Position numbers and translations under genes: made by a program
Shown here: positions 36,601 to 44,096 of the stretch, piece after piece
How the letters are laid out: the number at the start of each line of letters is the position of its first letter
Position numbering within the stretch: the first letter of the stretch is position 1
Assembly (NCBI GenBank): GCA_943371535.1
Contig: CALRVE020000016.1
Span: forward strand, 6,541 to 70,540
Source of the DNA: UBA1930 sp943371535
Lineage (GTDB): Bacteria; Bacteroidota; Bacteroidia; Chitinophagales; Chitinophagaceae
DNA: 64,000 nt
Reading direction: 5' to 3'
Notes under the pieces: model-generated
What the model was told of the DNA's origin: nothing
The model's input: the letters and a program-made list of their open reading frames with translations, nothing else
Database searches by the model: none

Positions 36601-37513
36601 TGCCGATGGAGTGGTTCAATACAATTCTCCAACTAGCTATCAAAGTACCATTGTTTATAGAGCCGATGGTGTAACAGCTACTGCTGCTGCAACGGCTACA
36701 ACAATAGATTTTTCATTCAATGCAAGGCCCGATTTTAAATTAGTAAATGCACAGAATACTCTTATTAGTTGGGCTCCTTTAACAGGCTTATTTACCAATG
36801 CAGCTGCAACTACTCCATATACTGGTGGAAATGCAACTACAGTGTATGCAAAACCTGTTACAACAACTACTTACACAGCAACATCAACCTCTGATTCTGG
36901 TTGTATTGCAACAAAAACAGTTACTATAACCGATAATTGTGCTGTTCCAGTAACCATCACTGCATTCAAAGGTGAAAAACGTGGTTCAATTAATCAATTA
37001 AGTTGGACAACCTCTACAGAGGTAAACAATGCAGGTTTTGAAATGCAACGTAGTGCCGATGGTGTAAATTATACTGCACTAGGATTTATCGGATCAAAAG
37101 CCGATAATGGTAACAGTAATCAAGTATTGAATTATAGCTTTAATGATGAACGTCCATTAAGCTCTACAGGTTACTATCGTTTGAAGCAAATCGATAAAGA
37201 TGGCAAGTACAACTATTCACAAGTGGTTGTATTAAAATCTGATAGAAAAGGCGATTTCATAGTGGGTAATATTTATCCAAACCCAGTATCATCAATCTTA
37301 AATGTTTCAATAGAAAGCACTAAGAATGCAAAAGTTGAAATAGTGATTGTAAATACTTTGGGTATGAAAGTGCATCAACAAAGTGCAAACTTGGTAACTG
37401 GTCAAAATATTCAAACTATGAATATTAACCGTTTGGCAGCAGGTTTGTATCATGTACAAATGATAACTCCTAACGGCGAAGTAATACAAGCTGGTAAGGT
37501 TACTAAACAATAA
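30674..37513 (+). CDS. Giant T9SS-sorted protein with beta-helix region (2279 aa)
   Basis: The signal peptide is at 1-19 (STASAQ). The N-terminal third (about 22-830) is rich in NNxI/NTIxN repeats (NTIENVIHGITF, NTINNNNGAGVNH, NNNITLYGG), the pattern of a right-handed parallel beta-helix. It begins with the SIPGDYATVALAVADLN motif common in such proteins. Then follow several Ig-like T9SS domains with paired patterns such as AATRCGVGQVTLSA and GSRCGPGTVQLQA, ending in CEGARVPVTATL and CEAPRTAVIATI. The C-terminal 185 residues (about 2094-2279) nearly duplicate the end of the preceding gene, including the sorting domain IYPNPVSSILNVSI. No catalytic motif is seen. Probably a surface adhesin or polysaccharide-binding protein. 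It has its own terminator. Confidence 0.9.
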   Translation: MTRIFYILLLLSIFSTASAQLSGTKSIPGDYATVALAVADLNTNGVGAGGVTFNIAAGHVENLTARIAITATGTMANPIVFQKSGTGDLPVLNAYQGTNTPTSAARDGLISLQGSDYVTIDGIELKEAATNSTPTQLMEYGIGLFRASATDGAQNNTIKNCKITLSRENDAAGSGVWHPGSNGIVVLNCLATANTAVTPTSALGSNSFNKFYSNTIENVIHGITFISFAAPTPFTLGDTGNDVGGSSALTGNTIINFGGKVGSTATADAVFVNNQWSFNCSYNTINNNNGAGVNHPNALRGIWLNASSTSASATINNNNITLYGGGTTHPVTAIENALGSTAASNTVTINNNYITGNYLTATTGLWYGIFNSATAANVVIQGNTIENVEYSANTLAGSGLVYPIFNSGAGTNILARNNTINNIQRFGSSGANTIGIYFSAGTNQTIKNNFIYDISIDGTGTVSLIYGIQVTATTVVVDSNIVRKLSCKKTTGTGNLYGIYNIASASNENYNYNQIDSLEHFGTGTTYGIISNTTAGVRSMSFNRIHTLSTNGNIAGGIVSTASVPTIQGNKIYNIESKGAAATTSFGISVTTTSGTSINARIFNNVIGDLRTPNTSVTAANTNPQVRGISYTAATVNANVNISFNTVYLNATSTGINFGSAALFVAASTTATTSALDLRNNIFINNSTPNGNGRTVAYQRNGVALNNYTNLSNNNSFFAGTPSSTNLIFTDGTNNDQNITDFKTRVAPREGASFTETITFLSLNGADSTFLYPDPAVGTQLESGGSPITAITTDFKGTVRNVNTPDIGAIEFNGIAVDLSAPSISLATLSAATICTTNRTITATITDASGVNITPGLKPRLWFKKDTENDVLPATNTSASNGWKWVEASNNTSPFSFTFNFGLLSTPLLQGDSITYFITAQDSLTTPNVAATVVTLNDVPTSVALGLGSFPVTGNARGFLILNEPIPLLVKISKTELCLKGTVTLDVDGIDVRGGEYQWQRSPFNANTWTDITNGTTIPFTTDTISAPTDFRLVIRCGGTPISSSPSNTVSLAINNPQITSTTPATRCGVGQVTLSAVAADPSATIKWYATPNATTALFTGDTYTTPTLNTSTTYYVSATEGGTGSISIPGDGGWNHVTTTGAFQTSLITGSSMTLTVSAPLTLSSLDIYPSAPIGTAFTIEARTVSASGTTFLSYAGTTSVTNSGTPSVAQTVPVNFVLPVGTYYIGFVGTNPNTWRSGLFAHGLPWSIPGVVSMDFSLTPNYQYYFYNLQISNGCEGARVPVTATLTSPPAITVGSPLPVICENATAALNVNSANTNYVYTWTPANLNGSSVNVTPTATTKYFVSAVDAVTNCTAVDSITVFVQPTPTISATPPSFCVTGGVATLRLTPSTGYANNSIQWQVSTNNISYNDIVGADSTVYVTPSITSTTYYKALIKNGANVVCSDTGYTVLVSNPALTGTTVGSRCGPGTVQLQATANTGNEVNWYASSTGGSPLFTGATFTTPSINSTTTFYAAPAAPNSGSGTVAVGAGATTSATYSNPFYTAWSNSHNQHIVLASELTAAGILPGAINAIGLDVTSAGTLPMIDFSLKIGTTTATTMSAFVATSSFATVYTSASLMPTTGVNMLTFTTPFYWDGVSNIVLEICHGNPSSTATMLRTVTADATTYISSIHSRKTVATAGSAQCTDNSTNLTTYSVRPRIFFMYTAGCEAPRTAVIATINTPPTISRTATPAVICEGGITQLTTSSTNTGYTYTWTPGNLTGSTVNVSPTQTTKYFVSAIDNSAGTFNGCTALDSIVVRVNTKPSEVFVTPTSAALCANTNPAVALTVSGGTVGGEFTFGTQAAQNTLTTYPAPYSVYYGGQRMQMLITAAELTAQGVKPGQITKISFPVVSLGTNWGTATTECQNFKISLGSTALTSLTAFQSSLTEVLSAGNFTPVVGYSNEHTFTTPFTWDGTSNLIIETTFSNNKSGVTADGVVQYNSPTSYQSTIVYRADGVTATAAATATTIDFSFNARPDFKLVNAQNTLISWAPLTGLFTNAAATTPYTGGNATTVYAKPVTTTTYTATSTSDSGCIATKTVTITDNCAVPVTITAFKGEKRGSINQLSWTTSTEVNNAGFEMQRSADGVNYTALGFIGSKADNGNSNQVLNYSFNDERPLSSTGYYRLKQIDKDGKYNYSQVVVLKSDRKGDFIVGNIYPNPVSSILNVSIESTKNAKVEIVIVNTLGMKVHQQSANLVTGQNIQTMNINRLAAGLYHVQMITPNGEVIQAGKVTKQ

Positions 37514-37534
37514 TTGTAACTATTTTACTACGAA

Positions 37535-37569
37535 TGCCGATAAATGAAAGTTTATCGGCATTTTTTTTT
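37535..37569 (+). terminator. Terminator after second giant T9SS gene
   Basis: The stem TGCCGATAAA / TTTATCGGCA with a 6-nt loop is followed by nine T's. Confidence 0.9.
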
Positions 37570-37595
37570 ACTTTCATGCTTTAAACTAATTTTTC

Positions 37596-40148
37596 ATGAG
37601 AAAACTTTACTTTTTCTTTTTATTCAGTTGTTTGAGTTTTATTGCATATGCACAATTTCCAGCACCCTATTGTAATGTGGTATTTAATTCGGGGGTTGAG
37701 CCTATCACAAAAGTTCAGTTTGCTGGTATAAATAATTCTAGCCCTGCTAACATAAATGGAACACCTGCTTTAGAAGATTTCTTATCTATTACAGGCACTG
37801 TTGAACAAGCAGGTGTTTATACAATTACTGTTGAAGGAAATAGCGATGGAAATTTCCCCAATTATTATCGAGTATTTTTTGATTGGAATCGTGACAATGA
37901 TTTTGAAGATGCAGGTGAAATGTATGAAATTGGTGTAATCATTAATTCAACTGGTATCGATGGTAAAATAGCTTCCACTGCTATCAATGTTCCTGCAACA
38001 GCCGGAGTAGGAAATACTCGAATGAGGGTAATTAAAAAATACGGTGCTACAAACCCATTAACATCGCCATGTAACCCAACTGGTAGTGTTAATTATGGGC
38101 AAGCAGAAGATTATACCATTAGTGTAACCTTAGGTAATGTTTGTACTGGAACTCCAACTGGTGGAACTGCTGTTGCAAGTCCACTTATTTTATGTACTGC
38201 CGATACATCTGTATTAACAGTAACAGGTTTTTCATCTGGTACTGGCATTTCTTTTCAGTGGGAGAGTAGTCCTGCTGGAGCAAATAATTTTACTAATGTA
38301 GTAAATGGCACTGGTGCAACAACTAGTACTTATACATCTGGTACAATATCAGCAAATACTGATTTTAGATGTAAAATAACTTGCACTAATGGTGGTGCTT
38401 TTTCCTACTCTACTATTTCAACAGTTACTTTAGGCTCAGTACCAACCAACGACGAAGCATGTAATGCCATTTCATTGGTTTTAAATGGAACTGCTCATTG
38501 TGGTAATACAACTTGTGCAACAGCTGTCGGCGATCCGGCTTTTTCATCAAGTGCTGCAAATAACACAGTTTGGTACAAGTTTACACCGCCTACAACTGGT
38601 TTATATAATATTATAATGTCTCGACCATCAGGTGTAACATCTGGATTATTAAATGCTTGGATAGGTATTTATTCGCAAATTAATGCTTGCCCTAACTTAG
38701 CATTATTTCAACAACCAGCTACAACAGGGTACGATTTAACGGTTAATCCAAGTGTAACAGTAGTAACGCCAACATTATCCTCAGATTCGACTTATTATTT
38801 TATGATTGATGGTAATAGTGGTTCAGCAGGTGCTTATTGTATTCAAATTGTAACACCTCCAGCACCTCCAACTACTTGTGTAACCAATACTTTACCAGCA
38901 AATAATGCAACAGGTGTTGTTTATGCACCTAATTTAAAATTGAAATGGAATACAGTGCCAGGAGCATTAAGTTACGATGTTTTAATTGGTACAACTAATC
39001 CACCAACAGCAGTTCTTGCAAACGTTACAACCGATTCTATCTTAGTTACAGGAGTTGCAGCTAGTACTACTTATTTCTGGTATGTAGTACCTAAAAATTT
39101 AGGTGGTGGTGCAGTTGGTTGCACAGCAAATGTTACTTCCTTTACTACCGACGGTCCACCAGCTGCTCCAACAAATGATGATTGTGCAGGTGCAATTAAT
39201 ATTTCTGCTTATGGTGGTGTTGTAAATGGTACAACTATAGCTGCAACGCAAAGTTTACCTGCAATAATTTGTGGAGGCTTTACAGGTACTGCTAATGATG
39301 ATGTATGGTATAGGTTTACAGCTTTAAGTAATGGAACTGCGGTAATTACTTTAACTGGTGTAGGCTCATTTGATGCAGTGTTAGAAGGTTTTTCAGGTAA
39401 TTGTGGATCATTAACTAGCCTTACTTGTGCTGATGCTGTTTTTAGCGGAACAAATCAAGTTGAAGTATTAACCATGAGTGGGTTAACTGCTGGCCAAGCT
39501 TATTATATTAGAGTATATAGTTGGGCAAGTTCAGATAATGCTAGAGGTACATTTACGTTATCGGCTTCTGGTGCTGCTCTTCCTGCTTCTATTACTTCTT
39601 TTAAAGGAGAAAAAAGAGGAATAACAAATGTATTAAGTTGGACAACCACTGCCGAAGTAAATAACGCAGGTTTTGAATTACAACGTAGCAATAATGGTGT
39701 GCAGTTTTCTTCATTATCATTTATTCAAAGTAAAGGCGATAATGGAAATAGCAACCAAGCAATTGCTTACAGTTATAACGATGAAAAACCATTTATTGGA
39801 ACAAATTATTATCGTTTAAAACAAATAGATAAAGATGGTAAATTTTTATTTAGCGAAGTAATAGCTATGAAAGGTGCTAAACCTAATCAGCTAGATGTTG
39901 TAGCCATTTATCCTAACCCAACTACGCATATTTTAAATATTGCATTGAATGCTCCAAAAACCGATAAAGTTACTTTTGTGATAAGTGATATTTCTGGTAG
40001 AACAATTCTTACGCAACAAGTAAATGTAATTGTTGGCGATAATGTATACAACATTAATGTTGCTAGCCTTGCAAAAGGAACTTATACTGTTAAAGCAATC
40101 TGTAACACTGGTTGCGAAACAGCTATAACTAAGTTTGTGAAACAATAA
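37596..40148 (+). CDS. T9SS-sorted protein with GEVED-like and FN3-like domains (850 aa)
   Basis: The signal peptide is at 1-19 (SFIAYAQ). Residues about 30-180 form a GEVED-like domain (YRVFFDWNRDNDFEDAGEMYE, then TRMRVIKKY and GQAEDYTISV), common in secreted Bacteroidota proteins. An Ig-like segment (about 195-285), a jelly-roll-like NDEACNAISLVLNG domain, an FN3-like PANNATGVVYAPNLKLKWNT segment (about 430-520) and a second NDDCAGAINI domain (about 528-660) follow. The C-terminal 190 residues are a diverged copy of the cassette found in the two preceding giants and include the sorting domain IYPNPTTHILNIAL. Likely surface-attached, with no catalytic motif. It forms a tandem triplet with the two upstream genes, each with its own terminator. 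Confidence 0.9.
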   Translation: MRKLYFFFLFSCLSFIAYAQFPAPYCNVVFNSGVEPITKVQFAGINNSSPANINGTPALEDFLSITGTVEQAGVYTITVEGNSDGNFPNYYRVFFDWNRDNDFEDAGEMYEIGVIINSTGIDGKIASTAINVPATAGVGNTRMRVIKKYGATNPLTSPCNPTGSVNYGQAEDYTISVTLGNVCTGTPTGGTAVASPLILCTADTSVLTVTGFSSGTGISFQWESSPAGANNFTNVVNGTGATTSTYTSGTISANTDFRCKITCTNGGAFSYSTISTVTLGSVPTNDEACNAISLVLNGTAHCGNTTCATAVGDPAFSSSAANNTVWYKFTPPTTGLYNIIMSRPSGVTSGLLNAWIGIYSQINACPNLALFQQPATTGYDLTVNPSVTVVTPTLSSDSTYYFMIDGNSGSAGAYCIQIVTPPAPPTTCVTNTLPANNATGVVYAPNLKLKWNTVPGALSYDVLIGTTNPPTAVLANVTTDSILVTGVAASTTYFWYVVPKNLGGGAVGCTANVTSFTTDGPPAAPTNDDCAGAINISAYGGVVNGTTIAATQSLPAIICGGFTGTANDDVWYRFTALSNGTAVITLTGVGSFDAVLEGFSGNCGSLTSLTCADAVFSGTNQVEVLTMSGLTAGQAYYIRVYSWASSDNARGTFTLSASGAALPASITSFKGEKRGITNVLSWTTTAEVNNAGFELQRSNNGVQFSSLSFIQSKGDNGNSNQAIAYSYNDEKPFIGTNYYRLKQIDKDGKFLFSEVIAMKGAKPNQLDVVAIYPNPTTHILNIALNAPKTDKVTFVISDISGRTILTQQVNVIVGDNVYNINVASLAKGTYTVKAICNTGCETAITKFVKQ

Positions 40149-40162
40149 TTGAATGAATTCAA

Positions 40163-40206
40163 TCAATAAAAAAACCTCAAGTTTTGCTTGAGGTTTTTTT
40201 ATTGAT
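40163..40206. terminator. Bidirectional terminator between T9SS gene and mnmA
   Basis: The arms TCAATAAAAAAACCTCAAG and CTTGAGGTTTTTTTATTGA flank a 5-nt loop, with T runs on both strands, between convergent genes. Confidence 0.9.
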
Positions 40207-40219
40207 GTGATAAGCTTGT

Positions 40220-41329
40220 TTATATTAAACTTCCTCTCTGTATAATGCCACCACCAATAACATCATTGCCTTCATAAAATACAGCACTTTGTCCTGGAGC
40301 AATGCCTTTTACATTTTCGTAAAAACGAACATTAATACCATTATCGCTGGTATATAAATTGCTGAATGCACCTTTATCTTTATAACGAATTTTAGTTAAA
40401 GCTTCCATTCCATCGGATATACCATCGTATTTTATCCAATTAATTTTTCCAACCAACATATCATTTTGTTCAAGGTCTTGTTCATCACCTAAAACAACGG
40501 TATTTGTTTCTGGGTGTATGGCTGTAACAAATGCAGGTTTGCCTAAGGCAATATCTAAACCTTTACGCTGACCAATAGTATAAAACGGATAACCTTTATG
40601 TTTACCCAAGCGTTTACCATTTTTATCTGTAAACCAACCTCCGTCAACCCTTTCTTCAAGCCCATCTACTCTGCGTTTTAAGAAACCACGATAATCATTA
40701 TCGGGTACAAAACAAATTTCGTAACTCTCACTTTTTTTAGCCAATTCTGGATAACCCATATCATGAGCCATTTGTCTAATCTCAGATTTGCGGTATTTGC
40801 CCAAAGGCATGATGGTACGGCTTAATAATTCTTGATCTAAACCCCACAGAACATAGCTTTGATCTTTGGTTTCATCCAAACCTTTACTTAAAAAATATCG
40901 TCCATTTTCGTGTTGGTGTACTTCGGCATAATGACCAGTTGCAATCAAATCGCATCCTAAATTATTGGCTCTTTTTAATAAGGCTTTCCATTTAATATGT
41001 GTGTTGCACATTACACAAGGGTTGGGAGTTCTGCCAGCCAAATATTCTTCTACAAAATTTTCAATTACAAAATCGCCAAACTCATCTCGTATATCTAAAA
41101 TATAATGAGGAAACCCATGATGCACTGCTGCCATACGGGCATCATTAAAACTATCAATATTACAACAACCCGTTTCTTTTTTGCCTGTTGTACCAACACT
41201 AGTGGCATAATCCCATGTTTTCATGGTAATACCAATTATTTCATAACCTTCGTGGTGTAGCATGAGAGCTGTAACAGTACTATCAATACCACCACTCATG
41301 GCCACCAAAACTTTTCCTTTACGGCTCAT
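40220..41329 (-). CDS. mnmA: tRNA-specific 2-thiouridylase MnmA
   Basis: MnmA thiolates U34 of tRNA Lys, Glu and Gln. The 369-residue protein has the PP-loop SGGIDST (12-18), the catalytic region PNPCVMCN with Cys108 aligned to the E. coli nucleophile, and the second catalytic Cys206 in ESYEICF. The position of E. coli Asp99 is Cys105 here, giving an extra thiol in the active site. C-terminal motifs FYTIGQRKGL and GGGIIQRG are present. The length is typical. It heads its own transcript, with a TACTTTTG box 20 bp upstream, and follows aat and clpS on the same strand. Confidence 0.95.
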   Translation of the reverse strand: MSRKGKVLVAMSGGIDSTVTALMLHHEGYEIIGITMKTWDYATSVGTTGKKETGCCNIDSFNDARMAAVHHGFPHYILDIRDEFGDFVIENFVEEYLAGRTPNPCVMCNTHIKWKALLKRANNLGCDLIATGHYAEVHQHENGRYFLSKGLDETKDQSYVLWGLDQELLSRTIMPLGKYRKSEIRQMAHDMGYPELAKKSESYEICFVPDNDYRGFLKRRVDGLEERVDGGWFTDKNGKRLGKHKGYPFYTIGQRKGLDIALGKPAFVTAIHPETNTVVLGDEQDLEQNDMLVGKINWIKYDGISDGMEALTKIRYKDKGAFSNLYTSDNGINVRFYENVKGIAPGQSAVFYEGNDVIGGGIIQRGSLI

Positions 41330-41349
41330 ATAAATATTTTTCTAAACTG

Positions 41350-41357
41350 CAAAAGTA
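41350..41357 (-). promoter_or_regulatory. Putative -7 box TACTTTTG for mnmA
   Basis: The exact TAnnTTTG match TACTTTTG on the minus strand lies 20 bp upstream of the mnmA ATG. The -33 element is not clear. Confidence 0.45.
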
Positions 41358-41421
41358 AATTTAATTATTGAGTTCAGGTTTAAGGGCTAACTTCTATTGT
41401 TGCGATTGAAGGAATTTTTAT

Positions 41422-42066
41422 TTATACCAAATGGGTTAATAGCTGCATAAACTGTTCTCTCATAATCATTTTAGCTCCTAAACTTTCTAAATGTTCGGTA
41501 TATACTTGGCAGTCAATTAACTCAATGCCTTCTTGTTGAAGCTGTTGAACGTACTTAATGAATGCATATTTACTAGCATTTGATTGTTTAGTAAACATAC
41601 TTTCACCAAAAAATACTTTACCCATTTTAATGCCATACAATCCACCCACTAGTTCACCATTGAACCAAGCTTCGGCCGAATGAGCATAACCCAGTTGATG
41701 TAATTGAGTATAAGCAGTTTTTACATCTTCATTAATCCATGTACCGTCTTGATTTTTTCGTTCAACTTTTTTACAATTATCAATTACTTGTTCAAAAGCT
41801 TGATTAATTGTAAACCTAAATTTTCGTTGAAGGAGAAGAGTTTTCATGCTTTTGCTCACCTTTAAATCGTTGGGTAGTAAAACAAATCTTGGATTTGGAT
41901 GCCACCATAAAGGCAAGTCATTATCGTACCAAGGGAAGATACCACTTTTGTAAGCCAATAGTAAACGTTCAATTTGTAAATCGCCACCAATAGCCAATAA
42001 TCCATCGCTTAAAGCTTCGCTAGGTGGTGGAAACCAAATTTTATCGTTTAAAACATGTAGTGCCAA
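41422..42066 (-). CDS. aat: Leucyl/phenylalanyl-tRNA--protein transferase
   Basis: Aat adds Leu or Phe to N-terminal Lys or Arg, creating N-degrons. The 214-residue protein shows the family motifs FPPPSEALSDGLLAIGGDL near the N-terminus, YKSGIFPWYDNDLPLWWHPNPRFVL, and SAEAWFNGELVGGLYGIKMGKVFFGESMF, followed by DCQVYTEHLESLGA. The length is normal. It starts 25 bp after clpS on the same strand. Because ClpS delivers Aat-modified substrates to ClpAP or ClpCP, the two adjacent genes form a functional pair. The start at 42066 is supported by the immediate ALHVLNDKIWFPPP sequence. Confidence 0.95.
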   Translation of the reverse strand: MALHVLNDKIWFPPPSEALSDGLLAIGGDLQIERLLLAYKSGIFPWYDNDLPLWWHPNPRFVLLPNDLKVSKSMKTLLLQRKFRFTINQAFEQVIDNCKKVERKNQDGTWINEDVKTAYTQLHQLGYAHSAEAWFNGELVGGLYGIKMGKVFFGESMFTKQSNASKYAFIKYVQQLQQEGIELIDCQVYTEHLESLGAKMIMREQFMQLLTHLV

Positions 42067-42091
42067 AATAAATGGTTAGGGGAGAAGTTGA

Positions 42092-42397
42092 TTAATGGGT
42101 TTCTTCAACAGTTGCATTGATTCCTCTTTCTGTAATGCTGTTACACATGGGTTTTAGGGTATCGTAATCGCCGTTTTTAACGGCATATTTTCCTTTAAAA
42201 TGTATGAGCATGGCACATTGCTCTGCTTGTTCTTCTGTATGACCACAAACTTCTACCAAAGTTTCTATTACCCAATCAAAGGTGTTTACTTCATCATTCC
42301 ACACAATTAAGTTAAATGGAAATAGTGTAGTTTCCATTACATCTACATCAACCGAATCTTTTTGTTGTTCTTTGGTATTACTGTTCCACTGATACAT
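42092..42397 (-). CDS. clpS: ATP-dependent Clp protease adaptor ClpS
   Basis: ClpS recognises N-terminal Leu, Phe, Tyr and Trp and hands substrates to the Clp unfoldase. The 101-residue protein has the core motif LIVWNDEVNTFDWVIETLVEVCGHTEEQA with the substrate-pocket Asn-Asp-Glu. This is followed by a region where the HFKGKYAV segment replaces the common VHxxGxAV. It ends GINATVEE in place of the usual GLRATIE. The N-terminal extension is short and acidic. It is the first gene of the clpS-aat unit. A TAATTTTG box ends only 5 bp before the ATG, which implies a very short leader. Confidence 0.93.
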   Translation of the reverse strand: MYQWNSNTKEQQKDSVDVDVMETTLFPFNLIVWNDEVNTFDWVIETLVEVCGHTEEQAEQCAMLIHFKGKYAVKNGDYDTLKPMCNSITERGINATVEETH

Positions 42398-42401
42398 GTG
42401 G

Positions 42402-42409
42402 CAAAATTA
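42402..42409 (-). promoter_or_regulatory. Putative -7 box TAATTTTG for clpS-aat
   Basis: The minus strand reads TAATTTTG, with its 3' end 5 bp from the clpS ATG at 42397. No convincing -33 TTTG is seen. Confidence 0.4.
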
Positions 42410-42515
42410 ATGGTAGAATTGAATTAATATGTTGATTGTTTATAGGTTATTTGATTAACGGCTACACCAATAGTTGAGCTATGGGAAAATTATTTTTGAA
42501 AAAATGAAATATTTT

Positions 42516-42546
42516 TTTGGCAGATATCATCTAGCCCCTATTTTTG
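42516..42546 (+). promoter_or_regulatory. Bacteroidota-type promoter for tRNA-Val (TTTG-N19-TATTTTTG)
   Basis: TTTG (42516-42519) and TATTTTTG (42539-42546) with a 19-bp spacer are a perfect fit to the consensus, 17 bp before the mature tRNA. Confidence 0.7.
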
Positions 42547-42563
42547 CACTCCGATTAAAGAAA

Positions 42564-42638
42564 GGGAGTTTAGCTCAGTTGGTTTAGAGCATCTGCCTTA
42601 CAAGCAGAGGGTCGGCGGTTCGACCCCGTCAACTCCCA
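42564..42638 (+). tRNA. tRNA-Val (anticodon TAC)
   Basis: The cloverleaf is clear. The acceptor GGGAGTT pairs with AACTCCC and the D-arm is GCTC/GAGC. The anticodon stem TCTGC/GCAGA has the 7-base loop CTTACAA, giving anticodon TAC. The T-arm GGCGG/CCGTC has loop TTCGACC. The discriminator is A, and CCA is not encoded (CTC follows). It is monocistronic, with a consensus promoter upstream and a terminator directly downstream. Confidence 0.96.
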
Positions 42639-42650
42639 CTCAATCACATC

Positions 42651-42686
42651 AAGGGTTTCAGCCAAAAACTGAAACCCTTTCTTTTT
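42651..42686 (+). terminator. Terminator after tRNA-Val
   Basis: The stem AAGGGTTTCAG / CTGAAACCCTT with a 7-nt loop is followed by TCTTTTT. Confidence 0.9.
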
Positions 42687-42815
42687 GTTCGGTTTAAACA
42701 TGTTACAATAGATACATAATTTTTTTACCATATTTATTTTTATTGACTTTCTTAATTTTTCTCTAAATGCATTTCATCTTTAAATGTTGTTAGGTAAATT
42801 TTTAATGATTTTTAT

Positions 42816-43793
42816 TTAGTGTTTAATTCCTCTTTTCTTTACAATGCCACCTTTGGTGTCTTTTACAGCATTCATAACCACAAAAGCATCGGGTTCAATT
42901 TTTTGTATTTCGGTGTTAAGTTTATTGAGTTCTAATCGGGTAACAACGGTATAAATAATATCCACCTCTTTGGTTTCACCCTTTTTTCCATAGCCTCTTT
43001 TGCCAGTATAAACAGTAACTCCTCTGCCCATTTTATGAATAATCATTTGTCGTATTTCTTCACTTTTTATTGCAACAATTGTAACGCCTGTATATTCTTC
43101 AATACCTTCTACAATAAAGTCGAGTGTTTTAGAAGCAGCTAAATATGTAATCATAGAGTACATGGCAACTTCAACAGATAATAAATAAGAAGCTGCTGAA
43201 AAAATAAATACATTGATTACTATAATAATATCGCCAATGGTAGTGCCAAACTTTTTACTTAAATAAATGGCCAAAACTTCTGTTCCATCTATTACAGCAC
43301 CACCTCTTACAGCTAAGCCAATACCAGCACCTAAAAAAAATCCACCAAAAATGGCCACTAATAAATTATCGTTGGTAACATTGGGAAAATTTATGGTTCC
43401 AACCACCAATGCCAAGCCTAAAATTGCTAGCAAAGTTTTAAGGGCAAATTGTTTATTAATGACTTTATAACCCAATAAAATAAATGGAATATTTACTGCA
43501 ATCAATAGAATATATAATGGTATTTGGGTTAATGCAGAAATAAGCAATGAAATGCCTGTTGCACCTCCATCTATAAAATGGTTGGTTAATAAAAAGCCTT
43601 TGAAACCAAAAGCTGCTGAGAAAATACCAATAGTAATGAGTAAAAAATCTTTAATACCTCTAATAATGTTAATTCTAATTATTCTAAATGCTTTTGCCAA
43701 TACATAATTGGAGTAAAGCTTCTCTTTACCTATTGTTTGTTTTCTGTTCTTTAAAGCTGTTTGTATAATTATTTTATTCCAAAGTGGATTCAT
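42816..43793 (-). CDS. YitT family membrane protein (DUF161/DUF2179)
   Basis: This 325-residue protein has five to six hydrophobic segments between about 45 and 225. The first is preceded by IRGIKDFLLITIGIFSAAFG, and the conserved NHFIDGGATGISLLIS and GGAVIDGTEVLAIYLSKKF motifs follow. The C-terminal cytoplasmic DUF2179 domain (about 240-315) contains MGRGVTVYTGKRGYG and ends near PDAFVVMNAVKDTKGG. YitT proteins are widespread inner-membrane proteins with no agreed function; transport is suspected. The N-terminal 40 residues are basic and longer than usual. The gene is monocistronic and convergent with tRNA-Val. Confidence 0.92.
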   Translation of the reverse strand: MNPLWNKIIIQTALKNRKQTIGKEKLYSNYVLAKAFRIIRINIIRGIKDFLLITIGIFSAAFGFKGFLLTNHFIDGGATGISLLISALTQIPLYILLIAVNIPFILLGYKVINKQFALKTLLAILGLALVVGTINFPNVTNDNLLVAIFGGFFLGAGIGLAVRGGAVIDGTEVLAIYLSKKFGTTIGDIIIVINVFIFSAASYLLSVEVAMYSMITYLAASKTLDFIVEGIEEYTGVTIVAIKSEEIRQMIIHKMGRGVTVYTGKRGYGKKGETKEVDIIYTVVTRLELNKLNTEIQKIEPDAFVVMNAVKDTKGGIVKKRGIKH

Positions 43794-44096
43794 GCTTGCT
43801 CTTCTTTTTTCTTCTGCTTGAATATAAAGTATTTTTTAGAAAAAGCTGTAGAATTTCTGTAGTGGAAATTATACTGAACAAGTAGTTTCAATCAAATTCT
43901 TTCACTTTTGTGAAAACCACTTGTACGCAAGTGTTTTTATTGCCACGGAAGCACGGATTAGCACGGAATTTAAAATGATTTATAAAAAAATGTCATTTTT
44001 TAAATACATAGGTGGTCAGCAAAAAAGAGGATTGCAAAATGCAATCCTCTTAACTTCTTAATTCTGTCATCTAGTATCCAGCATCTAGCATCTATT
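43794..44096. repeat. Intergenic region with CCACGGAAGCACGG repeat and heptad tract
   Basis: This 303-bp gap has no gene. It contains a single TTGCCACGGAAGCACGG repeat unit (43940-43969) continuing ATTAGCACGGAA, related to those at 5161 and 52908. A lpdA terminator (44025-44051) and a heptad tract of GTCATCT, AGTATCC and AGCATCT units (44066-44100), ending over the lpdA stop codon, follow. Confidence 0.65.
44025..44051 (-). terminator. Terminator for lpdA
   Basis: On the minus strand a 12-bp stem AAGAGGATTGCA / TGCAATCCTCTT is followed by TTTTTTGCTG. Confidence 0.8.

Noticed and set aside
22994..40148. Horizontally acquired island or toxin locus
   Set aside because: The three giant proteins have T9SS sorting domains normal for the phylum, with native-looking composition and ordinary terminators; no integrase, tRNA attachment site or immunity gene was seen.
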